Shown here piece by piece: positions 10,133 through 19,526 of a stretch of DNA of 48,947 nucleotides (position 1 is its first letter; every line of letters begins with the position of its first letter). A program made the position numbers and the translations under genes. Location of the stretch: the NCBI GenBank assembly GCA_004377355.1, contig SOIB01000127.1, positions 1 to 48,947 of the forward strand. Reading direction: 5' to 3'. A model generated the notes under the pieces. The model was given only the letters and a program-made list of their open reading frames with translations. It was not told where the DNA came from and searched no databases. The stretch is from Candidatus Stahliibacteriota bacterium (GTDB lineage Bacteria; Hydrothermota; UBA3072).

Positions 10133-11442
10133 ATATCCTCCTCAAAAAGTGAAACCATTGTTTCAAGATGAAGAAGATGTGAAGATTTAAACAGTATTAC
10201 ATCCCCATCTCTAAGAATAGACTTCAATTTTTTAAAGGCTTCGTCCTTATCTTTCACAAGTATCCCCTCTCCAAACCCTTCCATGAAACCCTTTGCTTGT
10301 TCTCCTATTGCAATCAATCTATCGATTTTACCACGAATTCTCATTCCCGAGTCCCGATGTAGTTTGTGGCTTTTACTTCCAAGCTCCAACATAGGTCCAA
10401 GAACAGCCACTTTCCTACCAGACAACCGCTTCACAACCGAAATACTATTCAATAGCGAATCGGGATTACTGTTATAGGAATCATCTACAACAGTAATACT
10501 TCCTCTCCTTTTTATTTCCAATCTATGAGGTATAGGCGCTACTGAAGCGAGTCCTTTTCGAATTGCATCTTTTGCAATTCCATAATGCATAGCAACAGAA
10601 GTTGCTAAGATTGCACTCTTAATAGCTCCCATACCTGGCAAGCGAATATAAAACTCATCTCTGTCAATACTAAACACACTGCCATCAATAGATTCCTGGA
10701 GAACCTTAAATGAATAATCGCACTCTTTATTGAAACCTACCCTAATCAATTTATCAAATTTAATTGTGGATAATAAATCATCGTCACCGTTAACAAAAAG
10801 TGCTCCAGAGAGTTTTGAAATAATATCCTTTTTTTCTTCAAGAACACCTTGCTTGTTTTTAAATGCTTCAAGATGAGAGTTGCCAATTCCTGTTATTAAT
10901 GCAATGTTTGGGATTACTATTTCTGTAAGTGTCTTTATTTCTCCCTTCTGGTTAGTAGCAAGCTCAAGTATGGCAACTTTTTCATCGTTTAATCTAAATA
11001 TGTTAAGTGGAACACCAACACGATTGTTATAATTCTTAAATGAGACAAGAGTTGGCTTTACAAAGGAAAATATTGCACCAAGAAATTCCTTAGTTGTAGT
11101 CTTTCCAACAGAACCGGTAATACCGATCATAAATGGGTCAACAATTCCCCGATAATAATAGGCAAGGTCACCCAGAGCTCTGTAAGTATTATCAACAAGT
11201 ATAAGATTGTCATCTCTAATTTTCTTCTCAGAAACTACAGGTAGAGCAGATTTTTCTATCGCTTCACCTAAAAAATCATGTCCATCAAATTTTTCACCCG
11301 AAAGAGCAAAGAATAACTCACCGTTATTTATAGTCCTTGAATCCACACTTATACCATTTACAATCTTTCTTTGAACCTGGTTTATACCAAACGCTCTACC
11401 CTTAATTACCTCTATTATTGTTTTAAGCCCTAAAGACCTCAT
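10108..11442 (-). CDS. murF: UDP-MurNAc-tripeptide--D-Ala-D-Ala ligase MurF
   Basis: Completes the pentapeptide precursor by adding D-Ala-D-Ala. 444 residues. The Mur-ligase P-loop GITGSVGKTTTKEF lies near 106-119, NYNNRVGVPL near 140, and VVDDSYNSNPDS near 315 is the MurF signature. It is coupled to murE by a TAATG stop/start overlap at 11440-11444. No ddl gene is present in the cluster; D-Ala-D-Ala must be made elsewhere. Confidence 0.96.
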   Translation of the reverse strand: MRSLGLKTIIEVIKGRAFGINQVQRKIVNGISVDSRTINNGELFFALSGEKFDGHDFLGEAIEKSALPVVSEKKIRDDNLILVDNTYRALGDLAYYYRGIVDPFMIGITGSVGKTTTKEFLGAIFSFVKPTLVSFKNYNNRVGVPLNIFRLNDEKVAILELATNQKGEIKTLTEIVIPNIALITGIGNSHLEAFKNKQGVLEEKKDIISKLSGALFVNGDDDLLSTIKFDKLIRVGFNKECDYSFKVLQESIDGSVFSIDRDEFYIRLPGMGAIKSAILATSVAMHYGIAKDAIRKGLASVAPIPHRLEIKRRGSITVVDDSYNSNPDSLLNSISVVKRLSGRKVAVLGPMLELGSKSHKLHRDSGMRIRGKIDRLIAIGEQAKGFMEGFGEGILVKDKDEAFKKLKSILRDGDVILFKSSHLLHLETMVSLFEEDICSISYTP

Positions 11443-12860
11443 TATTTGAAATACTCCTTAACACATTCTCTATCAGAAAAGGGTATCCGCTGCCCTTTTA
11501 TCTCCTGATACTCCTCATGCCCTTTACCTGCAATTAGAACAAAGTCCCCCTTACGGGCAATATCTAAAGCCTTAAATATAGCCTCTTTCCTATCCTCGAT
11601 ACGATACACTTCCTCGTCCTCAATACCTTCAAATATATCATCTATAATTGCTTCTGGGTCTTCACTCCTTGGATTATCAGAGGTGACAATAACAATATCT
11701 GAAAGTTTTGAGGTAATCATACCCATAATTGCTCTCTTACCCTTATCTCGTTCTCCACCAGCACCAAATACAGTTATTACTCTATTACAATTTAAGTCCC
11801 TGAGAGAGGAAATCGCATTATTCAGAGCGTCGGGTGTGTGAGCATAGTCCACGATAACAGAAAAAGGCACTGGAACATTGACTTTTTCCATTCGTCCTTG
11901 AGGAGAATAAACTTCTTGGATTCCTTCAATAATTCGAGAATCTTCTACATCATCAATTATTGCAACAGATGCAGAAGCTAAGATATTATATGCATTGTAT
12001 GTGCCAATAAGAGGACTTCTAACCGTTAAACTTCTATCCATACCCTCTATTTTCAAAATTAGATTGTAAAAAGTGTTTTCTATAATCTGTCCTTTAATAT
12101 TTCCTTTCTTAAATCCATAAGTAATTACTTTTGAGTCTGTGTTTTTTATAAAGTATGGAGCATTCGCATCATCCACATTTATTAATGCCATTTTATCCCG
12201 ATGTAAAGACTTAAAGAATCTTGATTTAGCTTCTCTATAAGCCTCAAAAGTCTTATGGTAATCAAGGTGGTCTCTGGAAATATTTGTAAATACTCCATAA
12301 TCAAAATCTATTGAAAAAATTCTATCCTGAACAATACCATGAGAGGAAACTTCAATTATGGCAGTTTTAATACCTTTATTTAAAGCACTATGTAGTTCTT
12401 TCTGCAGGATAAGGGGGGCAGGTGTAGTATTTATTGACTTTTTTTCACCGTCAGATGTTATGTATTTAATTGTACTAAAACAAATTGAATCTCTATAAAT
12501 CGAAGAAAGTAGTAATGATGTTGTAGTCTTCCCATTGGTCCCAGTAACTCCGATAATCTTCATTTCCGAAGAAGGATTTCCATAGTAGTTCGATACAATT
12601 TTAGCAAAGGCTTTTCTTGTGTTTGGAACTTTTATATTGGGAACATTCTCACTAAGGTCCTCCTCAACTAGAAGAATCGCTGCACCGTTCAGAATGGCTT
12701 CATTTACAAACTTATGTCCGTCTACTTTCTCACCCCTTAAAGCGGCAAATAGATAACCGGTAGAGGTCTCCCTGGAATTATCAGTCACTCCAGTAATATG
12801 ATCTACTTCACCCTCTATTTTTATAATATCTATCCCATTTAGAAGAATATCCATTTGCAT
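11442..12860 (-). CDS. murE: UDP-MurNAc-L-Ala-D-Glu--meso-diaminopimelate ligase MurE
   Basis: 472 residues. The P-loop GVTGTNGKTTT is near 108-118, NISRDHLDYH near 187, and VTSDNPRSEDP near 400. The tetrad DNPR is the known marker for meso-diaminopimelate rather than lysine, so the stem peptide should be DAP type. One nucleotide separates it from ftsI upstream. Together with MurC, MurD and MurF this gives all four amino-acid ligases in one operon. Confidence 0.97.
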   Translation of the reverse strand: MQMDILLNGIDIIKIEGEVDHITGVTDNSRETSTGYLFAALRGEKVDGHKFVNEAILNGAAILLVEEDLSENVPNIKVPNTRKAFAKIVSNYYGNPSSEMKIIGVTGTNGKTTTSLLLSSIYRDSICFSTIKYITSDGEKKSINTTPAPLILQKELHSALNKGIKTAIIEVSSHGIVQDRIFSIDFDYGVFTNISRDHLDYHKTFEAYREAKSRFFKSLHRDKMALINVDDANAPYFIKNTDSKVITYGFKKGNIKGQIIENTFYNLILKIEGMDRSLTVRSPLIGTYNAYNILASASVAIIDDVEDSRIIEGIQEVYSPQGRMEKVNVPVPFSVIVDYAHTPDALNNAISSLRDLNCNRVITVFGAGGERDKGKRAIMGMITSKLSDIVIVTSDNPRSEDPEAIIDDIFEGIEDEEVYRIEDRKEAIFKALDIARKGDFVLIAGKGHEEYQEIKGQRIPFSDRECVKEYFK

Positions 12861-12861
12861 C

Positions 12862-14520
12862 TTATAGAAATCTTTTCCTATAACTTTTCAAGAGAACAAT
12901 CATTTGTGCTACTTTACGAAAAGCTGGGCATACAATAACGGATGAGTAATATGAGTTCTTTGGATTATCAACAAATATCCCAATAACAACCTCAGGATCT
13001 GGATAAGGTAACATCCCAACAAATGATGATACATATTCACCTTTTTTATATCCACCGTCAGAATATTTCCATGCAGTTCCTGTTTTTCCTGCAACAGGAA
13101 GCATTGTAAGAGAGGCTAACGTTCCTGTTCCTTCTTCAACTGTATCATAAAATATCTCTAAAAGTGTATTCATAATCTTTGGGTTTCCCACCTTCCTTGT
13201 TACTTCGGTTTTGCTACGCGCTATGCGCTTATCTTTATTTCGTATCTCCTTCATTACTCTAGGTCGTAGCAATACACCATCATTTGCTATTGCCTGATAA
13301 GCCATAACAATCTGAAGTGGTGTAGTATTGACACCTTGCCCAAAACTAACTGTGGCAAGTCTTATGTCCCTCATACGTTCAAGAATTGGTAAATTACCTG
13401 AATATTCAACAGGAAGGTCAACTCCTGTATTACACCCTATACCAAAAAAACGTGCACAACGATATAATTCTCTCTTCCCGACCCTTTTTCCAATATTAAC
13501 AAATGCGGAATTGGATGAATAAATAAGAGCATCTCTAAATGAATATGCATGATGTGGATGTGGATCCTTGAACACTTTACCACCAAAATCAGTAGAACCT
13601 GTAGAATCCACAACCGTATCTGTGAGAGAATAACCCGCTTTAATCCAAGCAAATGCTGGAATCAATTTAAAGATTGACCCTGGTTCAAATTGCCATGCTA
13701 TGCAACCATTACTTCTCCATCCTTCATCTGGAATATATTCTGGTATATTCACCATCGCCAGAATCTCTCCTGTTTTAACATCCACACAGAGTCCAAAAAC
13801 CTGATCTGCATGTGTATCTTCCTTTAATTTATGTAACTCGTTTGCCATAATATACTGTATATCAAGGTCAATGGTTAAATATATGTCTTTACCAGGAACT
13901 GGGTCTTTATAATCTTCTTCGTACCGCTTCAGTAATTTTATCCCAGAATACATAGGCACCTCAAGGTAATGAGCCCATCCATTTGAACCGGAGAGAAATT
14001 CATTGTATTCTCGCTCTATCCCACTCATCCCCTTCCTTTCCCAATTGAGAGAGCCTATAACTGTTCTACCAACCCTACCTGATAGGTAGTATCGGAACCA
14101 TTCCCTAACAGCATATACTCCTTCAAGGTTAAGCTCTCTAACAATGGAATCACTTACTCCTCGAGTGACTCTAATAAGTTCAGATTCATTTTGAAGAAGT
14201 ATTTCCAGATTAGTAGCGCTCCCCAACCCAAACTCTGCCAATTTAGAAGCGGTCTCTTTTATATCAGTAATTAGAGCCTTCTCTGCATAAAGTGTAAAGA
14301 GTTTAAGGTCAGTTGCCAGCACCTTGCCATTCCTATCAAGTATTTCACCTCTCCTGGCTTCTGTTTCAAGATAACGCATCTGTTCAGCTTTACTCTTTCT
14401 GCCAATATTTCGTGATTGTATGATTTGAAGGTAAAACAACCTTCCAAATGCTAACATCCACAAAATGAACAAAAAGGAGATAAGAAATATAGCTTTAATA
14501 CGAAAACCTTTTATAAGCAT
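12862..14520 (-). CDS. ftsI: Septal transpeptidase FtsI/PBP3 (class B penicillin-binding protein)
   Basis: 552 residues: one N-terminal membrane anchor (about 8-28), a PBP dimerisation domain beginning ARRGEILDRNGKVLA, and a transpeptidase domain. Catalytic motifs are SIFK (serine nucleophile, in PGSIFKLIP), SSN, and KTGT near 480. There are no C-terminal PASTA repeats. It cross-links septal peptidoglycan in partnership with FtsW. It sits 6 nt after ftsL and 1 nt before murE. Confidence 0.96.
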   Translation of the reverse strand: MLIKGFRIKAIFLISFLFILWMLAFGRLFYLQIIQSRNIGRKSKAEQMRYLETEARRGEILDRNGKVLATDLKLFTLYAEKALITDIKETASKLAEFGLGSATNLEILLQNESELIRVTRGVSDSIVRELNLEGVYAVREWFRYYLSGRVGRTVIGSLNWERKGMSGIEREYNEFLSGSNGWAHYLEVPMYSGIKLLKRYEEDYKDPVPGKDIYLTIDLDIQYIMANELHKLKEDTHADQVFGLCVDVKTGEILAMVNIPEYIPDEGWRSNGCIAWQFEPGSIFKLIPAFAWIKAGYSLTDTVVDSTGSTDFGGKVFKDPHPHHAYSFRDALIYSSNSAFVNIGKRVGKRELYRCARFFGIGCNTGVDLPVEYSGNLPILERMRDIRLATVSFGQGVNTTPLQIVMAYQAIANDGVLLRPRVMKEIRNKDKRIARSKTEVTRKVGNPKIMNTLLEIFYDTVEEGTGTLASLTMLPVAGKTGTAWKYSDGGYKKGEYVSSFVGMLPYPDPEVVIGIFVDNPKNSYYSSVIVCPAFRKVAQMIVLLKSYRKRFL

Positions 14521-14526
14521 CTATCA

Positions 14527-14805
14527 CTATCTTTCATCGGGGAGGTCTTCCAATTTAATTATTTCCCTTTTGCGGGGATATCTCATATTCAATTCATCAC
14601 TAGCTCTATTTTCAATCACGGGAATACTGGTAGCTTCTCGGTATTTAGCTCTGAGTTTAACCAACTCGTTCCACATAATACTTGCTTCCTTCCTCAGGAT
14701 TTCAATCCGAATGTTTAGATTATTTACTGTATTTTTTCTCCAGATATGAAGAAGAAATGGAGATATAATAATGAGAATTATAGCAAGTAATCTCAACATT
14801 CTCAT
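14527..14805 (-). CDS. ftsL: FtsL-like small membrane division protein
   Basis: 92 residues: one hydrophobic segment (about 4-22), then a helical stretch likely to form a coiled coil (NLNIRIEILRKEAS...), then a charged tail. Size, topology and position between rsmH and ftsI are those of FtsL, which complexes with FtsQ and FtsB. The primary sequence of FtsL is not conserved, so the call is positional. The start overlaps the rsmH stop by 4 nt. Confidence 0.8.
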   Translation of the reverse strand: MRMLRLLAIILIIISPFLLHIWRKNTVNNLNIRIEILRKEASIMWNELVKLRAKYREATSIPVIENRASDELNMRYPRKREIIKLEDLPDER

Positions 14806-15641
14806 TTCTCAAATGCTCTAAGATGCGCACTTCTACACCTGGGATTTTCCTCAAATTCCAAATTTTTCGGAGTAATTGGTTTCTTTGTAAGTGTAGTTAG
14901 TCCTAATTCATTAACTGTGTTAATCAATAATTTCTCTTCCCCGGAATGATAGGTAATAACTACCAACCTTCCATTGATTTTTAGTATTTTATAAGCACCC
15001 ATAATACCCTCCTTAATATTTTCCATTTCATTGTTAACTGCTATCCGAAATGCCTGAAATATTCTACTTAGATGCTTATGTCCAAATTTTCGCGGGACCG
15101 ATTTTCTTACAAGTAAGGCTAGTTCACTTGTTGTTTTAGGCTTCTCATTTTTAATTTTCTTTGCAATTCTTCTTGAATGACGCTCTCCGCCATATTTATA
15201 AAGAACATCTGCAATCTCTTCCTTACCCCACTCTTCAATTATATCATAAGCTGATTTACCCTCCCTCCCATATCTCATATCCAGAGGTCCATCCAATCGG
15301 TATGAAAAGCCTCTTTGCGGGTCATCGAGTTGAAAAGAAGAATAACCAAGATCAAAAAGGACTCCATCTATAGGTTTCCCAACAAAACTATCAATAAATC
15401 TAAAGTTACCTTGAATAAGCATGAATCTATTCTCAAATCTTGAAAATCTTTCTTTTGCTAGATTTAACTGTTCGATGTCAAGGTCTATTCCTACAATAGA
15501 AGCTTCTGTTCGCTGTAGAATTTCAAGAGAGTGACCTCCACATCCAAGAGTAGCATCAAGGTAGACTCCATCGTTCTTCACTATTAACCAGTGAATCACA
15601 TTATCCACCATTACAGGACGATGAACTACCTGATTCCCCAC
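14802..15641 (-). CDS. rsmH: 16S rRNA m4C1402 methyltransferase RsmH (MraW)
   Basis: SAM-dependent methyltransferase acting on C1402 of 16S rRNA in the ribosomal P-site. 279 residues. It starts HRPVMVDNVIHWL; the SAM motif is YLDATLGCGGHSLEIL; then GVLFDLGYSSFQLD and RGFSYRLDGPLDMRY, all RsmH hallmarks; the C-terminus has NPRCRSAHLRAFEK. It lies 9 nt after mraZ, the canonical second position of dcw clusters. Confidence 0.97.
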   Translation of the reverse strand: MGNQVVHRPVMVDNVIHWLIVKNDGVYLDATLGCGGHSLEILQRTEASIVGIDLDIEQLNLAKERFSRFENRFMLIQGNFRFIDSFVGKPIDGVLFDLGYSSFQLDDPQRGFSYRLDGPLDMRYGREGKSAYDIIEEWGKEEIADVLYKYGGERHSRRIAKKIKNEKPKTTSELALLVRKSVPRKFGHKHLSRIFQAFRIAVNNEMENIKEGIMGAYKILKINGRLVVITYHSGEEKLLINTVNELGLTTLTKKPITPKNLEFEENPRCRSAHLRAFEK

Positions 15642-15650
15642 TTTCCCCCG

Positions 15651-16085
15651 CTATAGTTCCAACAATGAAAATAGTTCATTTGTATCTCCCTTATCCTTTG
15701 AATACTTTTCAAATATAGACGGAGACCATAATTCTACTTTATCAATGGCACCGAGGAAAAATACACCATCCTTAATCTTAGCATAATCTCTTAAATCCTT
15801 GGGAAGAACAACCCGACCCTGACTATCCATTGTTAGACATTCGGCTCCATATGAAAATGCTCTTATAGCATCCCTTATCGTCTTTTGTGAGTATTTCTTC
15901 TCTCTGAGTTGCTCAATAAATTCATACCACTTGCTTAAGGGAAATAACAATAAAGAAGTCTCGAATCCTTTGGTTATATAAAAACTATTATCATCCTCCT
16001 CATTTAAAACAGCTCTGAATTTTACAGGTATGAACACTCTTCCCTTATGATCCACTGAGTAAATGTCGTTTCCTATAAAATACAT
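15651..16085 (-). CDS. mraZ: Transcriptional regulator MraZ
   Basis: 144 residues with two SpoVT/AbrB-like modules, each carrying the DxxGRxxxP pattern: VDHKGRVFIPVKFR near 11-24 and MDSQGRVVLPKDLR near 87-100. MraZ is a ring-shaped DNA-binding protein that represses its own dcw operon. I start at ATG 16085, which has AGGGGGTG 5 nt upstream. The ORF-track GTG at 16091 lies within that SD. Predicted operator repeats and a promoter lie just upstream (separate entries). Confidence 0.95.
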   Translation of the reverse strand: MYFIGNDIYSVDHKGRVFIPVKFRAVLNEEDDNSFYITKGFETSLLLFPLSKWYEFIEQLREKKYSQKTIRDAIRAFSYGAECLTMDSQGRVVLPKDLRDYAKIKDGVFFLGAIDKVELWSPSIFEKYSKDKGDTNELFSLLEL

Positions 16086-16111
16086 AGTCACCCCCTGATT
16101 GGTTTACTAAA

Positions 16112-16138
16112 CCTCCACTATTCCCCACTTATCCCCAC
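16112..16138 (-). promoter_or_regulatory. MraZ operator: three direct repeats spaced 10 bp
   Basis: On the minus strand, GTGGGG, GTGGGG and GTGGAGG start at 16138, 16128 and 16118, exactly 10 bp apart. Known MraZ binding sites are TGGGN direct repeats separated by 5 bp (10-bp period) in front of mraZ. The first repeat lies directly downstream of the -10 box, so binding would block initiation. Autorepression is inferred. Confidence 0.85.
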
Positions 16139-16139
16139 A

Positions 16140-16168
16140 ATTTTACTATAAAAAATAGCTTTTGTCAA
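16140..16168 (-). promoter_or_regulatory. dcw operon promoter (sigma-70 type)
   Basis: TTGACA at 16168-16163, a 17-bp spacer, and TAAAAT at 16145-16140. The predicted start is near 16133, giving a leader of about 48 nt that contains the MraZ repeats and an SD. The remaining gap to the M48 gene (16169-16372) is AT-rich; I see no gene or clear terminator hairpin there. Confidence 0.8.
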
Positions 16169-16372
16169 GGGGTTAAAGTGATTTTTTTTCTTTTTTAGAC
16201 AAAAAGTCGTAGTTTTATTTGGGAATCATTTTATCATGCTAAAAAATTTGTAGTTTAGAATTTATTTTTGTTTAATTTGTTAGCCTTCTCTGATATGTTA
16301 ATTTTTCAATATTAATAAATAACTTATGATTCTTCAAAAAAATTAAATAAAACTCTTAACTTCCCTTTATTT

Positions 16373-17155
16373 TTACTTTAAAAGAGCCTTTATTTCAGTA
16401 AACTTCCCGGTGTAATATGGTAAATTAGTCCCGCCAATTTTTTCTATTTGTTTGTTTCCATTATTGATTCTATCCTTTGTAGGTGGGTGTGATGCAATTA
16501 ATGTCTCAAAAACTGAAGGAGGATTATCTTCCATGTCTTTAAACTTCTCAAAAAGTTGAATCATACCTTTTGGATTGTAATTTGCCTTTTTTGTGTATAG
16601 TATTCCATAATTGTCAGCCTCAAATTCGTTATCTCTACCATAACCTTGTAAAATCAAAAAAGCAGCAGCATCAATCATTTGCCTTGCAACATCACTCATC
16701 TTATCCCCCAACAATACATCAATTAGAATACTATAACCATAAACTGTCTGAAGATGCTTTACTGAATGTCTTGCAACAACATGACCCACCTCATGAGCTA
16801 AAACAGATGCCAATTGTGCCTCATTATCCAAAATCTTTATAAGACCTGTATAGATATAAATAAATCCACCAGGACATGCAAAAGCATTCACCTCAGCCTT
16901 ATCAATCACTTTAAATGTATATTTTATATCTCTACGATCACATACTTTCACTATCTTCTGACCTACATCATTTACATAATTTTGCACCTTTTGGTTATTG
17001 AGTAATTTCTCGTTGGACTCAACCTCAGAAGATACCTTTCTTCCAATTTCGACTTCTGTTGAAGTTGGTATAAGAATTAGACTCTTTTTACCACCTGGTC
17101 CTGTAGTTGCACAGCTTAAGAATAAAAATATAAACCCGATTAAAAACTTCTTCAT
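16373..17155 (-). CDS. M48-family zinc metalloprotease, lipoprotein
   Basis: 260 residues. The signal peptide ends in a lipobox (MKKFLIGFIFLFLSCATT), so it should be lipid-anchored in the periplasm or outer membrane. The zinc motif HEVGHVVARH lies near 121-130, and the third ligand Glu is in DNEFEADNYG near 174. It resembles the LoiP/BepA group, which degrades misassembled envelope proteins. It is a single gene between the dcw operon and the corrinoid cluster. It lacks an SD; its promoter lies 8 nt upstream of the ATG, suggesting a leaderless transcript. Confidence 0.9.
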   Translation of the reverse strand: MKKFLIGFIFLFLSCATTGPGGKKSLILIPTSTEVEIGRKVSSEVESNEKLLNNQKVQNYVNDVGQKIVKVCDRRDIKYTFKVIDKAEVNAFACPGGFIYIYTGLIKILDNEAQLASVLAHEVGHVVARHSVKHLQTVYGYSILIDVLLGDKMSDVARQMIDAAAFLILQGYGRDNEFEADNYGILYTKKANYNPKGMIQLFEKFKDMEDNPPSVFETLIASHPPTKDRINNGNKQIEKIGGTNLPYYTGKFTEIKALLK

Positions 17156-17163
17156 AATGAAAG

Positions 17164-17191
17164 ATAATATTCAACAGAATTAAAAAATCAA
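17164..17191 (-). promoter_or_regulatory. Promoter of the M48 gene, close to start codon
   Basis: TTGATT at 17191-17186, a 16-bp spacer, and TATTAT at 17169-17164. Only 8 nt separate the -10 from the ATG at 17155, and there is no SD. A start site at the usual distance would leave 0-3 nt of leader. Confidence 0.6.
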
Positions 17192-17245
17192 TGGTAAAAT
17201 TTTTGTCTATTCTAAAACCCGAAATAAAAATTTACAATTTAGATT

Positions 17246-18133
17246 TTAATTTACAGAATCAACCACCTTTCTTATGGCTCTGATATGCTCTGGTGTTGTT
17301 CCGCAACAGCCACCAATGATTGACACACCCACGTTAACCAACTCTTTTGCTTTTTCTGCCATAAATAGAGGGGTTTCAGGATAAACAGAAGTGTTTTCTC
17401 TTATCTCTGGAATACCTGCGTTTGATTGGATGACAATTGGAAGGCTACTAAATTCCCTGAATTCTTTGGCAATCTTTATCATGTTTTCTATGCCATTACC
17501 ACAGTTTGAACCTATGATATCAGCTCCTTCGGATTCCAGTCCACCTGCTGCCTCTTCTATGTTTACACCCATCACTGTGTAAAAACCTCTTGGTGTGGGA
17601 TCAAATGTCATTGTTGCAATAACAGGGGTTGACGACGAAACAGTTTTCGCCGCTTTAACAGCAATTGTTGCCTCTCTCAAATCGGTCATTGTCTCTATGC
17701 ATATAATATCAACGTCTGCACTGATGAGTGCCTTCATCTGTCTTTCAAAACTATTGTACATTTCGGAATCTGATGTATCCCCATAAGGTTCCAGGAGTTT
17801 TCCACTTGGGCCGCAGGAACCAGAGATGTAAGCGCATTCTCCTACGACTTTTCTTACAGCAAGGACAGCATTTCTGTTTATTTCCTCTGTTTTATCCTCT
17901 AACGAATAAAATGAAAGCTTCAAAGGTGAAGCCCCAAAGGTATTGGTTTGAATTATATCAGCTCCTGCATCAAGATAAAGAGTTGCAATCTCACTGAGCA
18001 CCTTAAGACGTGCAAAGTTAAAAGATTCTGGAGGTTCTCCTACCTCAAGACCACGTTCCATAAGCATCGTGCCCATCGCGCCATCAGAAACCAATATCTC
18101 ACCCCTATTTAATCGCATAAGTAAGTCTTCCAT
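17246..18133 (-). CDS. Homocysteine S-methyltransferase (MetH N-terminal domain as a separate protein)
   Basis: 295 residues covering exactly the homocysteine-binding TIM barrel of methionine synthase. It begins VSDGAMGTMLMERGL, continues ADIIQTNTFGASPLKL and GSCGPSGKLLEPYG, and carries the zinc ligands in IGSNCGNG and GGCCGTTPEH. It should transfer a methyl group from methylcobalamin on the adjacent corrinoid protein to homocysteine, making methionine. It starts 1 nt after the corrinoid gene. There is no fused pterin, B12 or activation domain; B12 and activation are separate neighbouring genes, and no pterin domain is visible in the window. Confidence 0.93.
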   Translation of the reverse strand: MEDLLMRLNRGEILVSDGAMGTMLMERGLEVGEPPESFNFARLKVLSEIATLYLDAGADIIQTNTFGASPLKLSFYSLEDKTEEINRNAVLAVRKVVGECAYISGSCGPSGKLLEPYGDTSDSEMYNSFERQMKALISADVDIICIETMTDLREATIAVKAAKTVSSSTPVIATMTFDPTPRGFYTVMGVNIEEAAGGLESEGADIIGSNCGNGIENMIKIAKEFREFSSLPIVIQSNAGIPEIRENTSVYPETPLFMAEKAKELVNVGVSIIGGCCGTTPEHIRAIRKVVDSVN

Positions 18134-18134
18134 C

Positions 18135-18785
18135 TTAAGTCATTCCTGTGAGTCCCTTAACTTTTTCAATAGCGTTAATGCTATCATATCCAAAAGCATC
18201 TGCTCCGATTTCTCTCGCAAATTCTTCAGTAACTGGAGCTCCACCAATTATTGTTTTTATCTTGCCTATTAATCTTTCTTCTTTTAAAAGATCAATAACT
18301 ATCTTCATAAAAGGCATTGTTGTAGTAAGAAGAGCACTCATTCCAATTACCGAAGCGTCTTCTTTTTTTGCTATCTCTATGAATTCTGATGGTGAAACAT
18401 CATTACCAAGGTCTATAACTTCAAAGCCAGCACCCTTAAGCATAATACCTACAAGGTTCTTTCCTATATCATGTAAATCCCCTTGAACCGTCCCGATGAC
18501 CACCTTTCCAATAGTTGGTATCCCTCCTTTTATAAACATCGGTCTAAGCAAATCCATTCCCGCATACATTGCCTTGGCAGCAAGAAGCACATCCGGAAGG
18601 AAGATTTCGTGAGCCTTGTACTTTTTACCTATTATGTCCATCCCAAAAATTAATCCATTATTAAGTATCTCTTTGGGAGATATTTTTGCTTTTATCGCCT
18701 CCTTTGTGAATATTCTTACCTTTTCATCGTCACCCAGTTGTAAGTGCTCTGAAATCTTGTTTAATATATCCATTTTTGTAATCAC
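18135..18785 (-). CDS. Corrinoid (B12-binding) methyl carrier protein, MtbC/MttC/MetH type
   Basis: 216 residues: an N-terminal helical cap domain (about 1-90, with IFLPDVLLAAKAMYAGMDLL) and a cobalamin-binding Rossmann domain with the lower-ligand motif GDLHDIGKN (DxHxxG) near 102, then SALLTTTMPFM and GGAPVTEEFA. The His ligates cobalt. It shuttles methyl groups between methyltransferases. The track start is GTG at 18785; an ATG four codons later is also possible, since GAGGGAG sits between them and upstream. It is flanked by the reactivation and homocysteine methyltransferase genes. Confidence 0.93.
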   Translation of the reverse strand: MITKMDILNKISEHLQLGDDEKVRIFTKEAIKAKISPKEILNNGLIFGMDIIGKKYKAHEIFLPDVLLAAKAMYAGMDLLRPMFIKGGIPTIGKVVIGTVQGDLHDIGKNLVGIMLKGAGFEVIDLGNDVSPSEFIEIAKKEDASVIGMSALLTTTMPFMKIVIDLLKEERLIGKIKTIIGGAPVTEEFAREIGADAFGYDSINAIEKVKGLTGMT

Positions 18786-18797
18786 TCCCTCACTTTT

Positions 18798-19526
18798 TCA
18801 TTCTCTAAACAACTCACTTATCCTATCTCTACAGAAATGAGTTTTACATTGACTGCAGAAAGCATAAGAATCTATAAAGTTATGAATCTCTTTCTCTCCT
18901 ATAACTATTACGCCTGATATTGATTTCAACGGTTTCATTAGGTAACTATCAAGTAGTGTAACACCAATATCCTCTGGATGTAAAAATTCAAAGAGTTTTT
19001 TCTGCCCGCTCATATGCCAACCGCAATAACCGGGGCAATATCTTAATATCCCTGTGGATGACGTAATCTCATCACTCTTTGCGAGCAACTCAGAAAAACG
19101 GTTTTCAACAATATCGGCTACTTTCTCAGTCCCTTCTGAAGCAACAGCATCCAACATACTCCCAAGAGCGAATTCATCTAATTCAAAAAGTTCACCTATC
19201 TTTTGACTCAACTTCTCACCGATTGTAACAGCAAATAGAGCAAGATAATCTGCCTTTTTAAAAATTTCATCAAGGGGTGTTTTCTTTTCATTTAAACCCT
19301 CTCCGAAGTATACAACTTCAAATTCGGGAATGGGTATTTCTGAAACTAGCCCTTTTGGATGAGAAAACTCAATAAAAAGTTCCATAGCTTCGGTGAAAAG
19401 TGTCTCCACTTTAAGAGAATGTTCTCTGTTAAGGGGGATGTCCTGATTTTTAAAGACATTTGCCTTTTCTAGCTTTATATCACTGATTCTAATTTCAACA
19501 ATTTCTCTTATAATTTTCATTTTCAT
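18798..19526 (-). CDS. B12-dependent methionine synthase reactivation-domain protein
   Basis: 242 residues matching the MetH activation-domain family. The AdoMet-binding stretch RYCPGYCGWHMSGQKKLF lies near 163-180 (compare RxSPGYGD in MetH), followed by DIGVTLLDSYLMKPLKSISG. The tail has CSQCKTHFCRDR, a cysteine cluster found in stand-alone anaerobe versions that could bind a metal or cluster (inference). It should restore oxidised cob(II)alamin on the neighbouring corrinoid protein by reductive methylation with SAM. An 11-nt gap separates it from that gene. Confidence 0.85.
   Translation of the reverse strand: MKMKIIREIVEIRISDIKLEKANVFKNQDIPLNREHSLKVETLFTEAMELFIEFSHPKGLVSEIPIPEFEVVYFGEGLNEKKTPLDEIFKKADYLALFAVTIGEKLSQKIGELFELDEFALGSMLDAVASEGTEKVADIVENRFSELLAKSDEITSSTGILRYCPGYCGWHMSGQKKLFEFLHPEDIGVTLLDSYLMKPLKSISGVIVIGEKEIHNFIDSYAFCSQCKTHFCRDRISELFRE

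Noticed and set aside
16169-16372. Intrinsic terminator for the M48 gene
   Set aside because: Many T-runs but no GC hairpin in the proper position on the minus strand.
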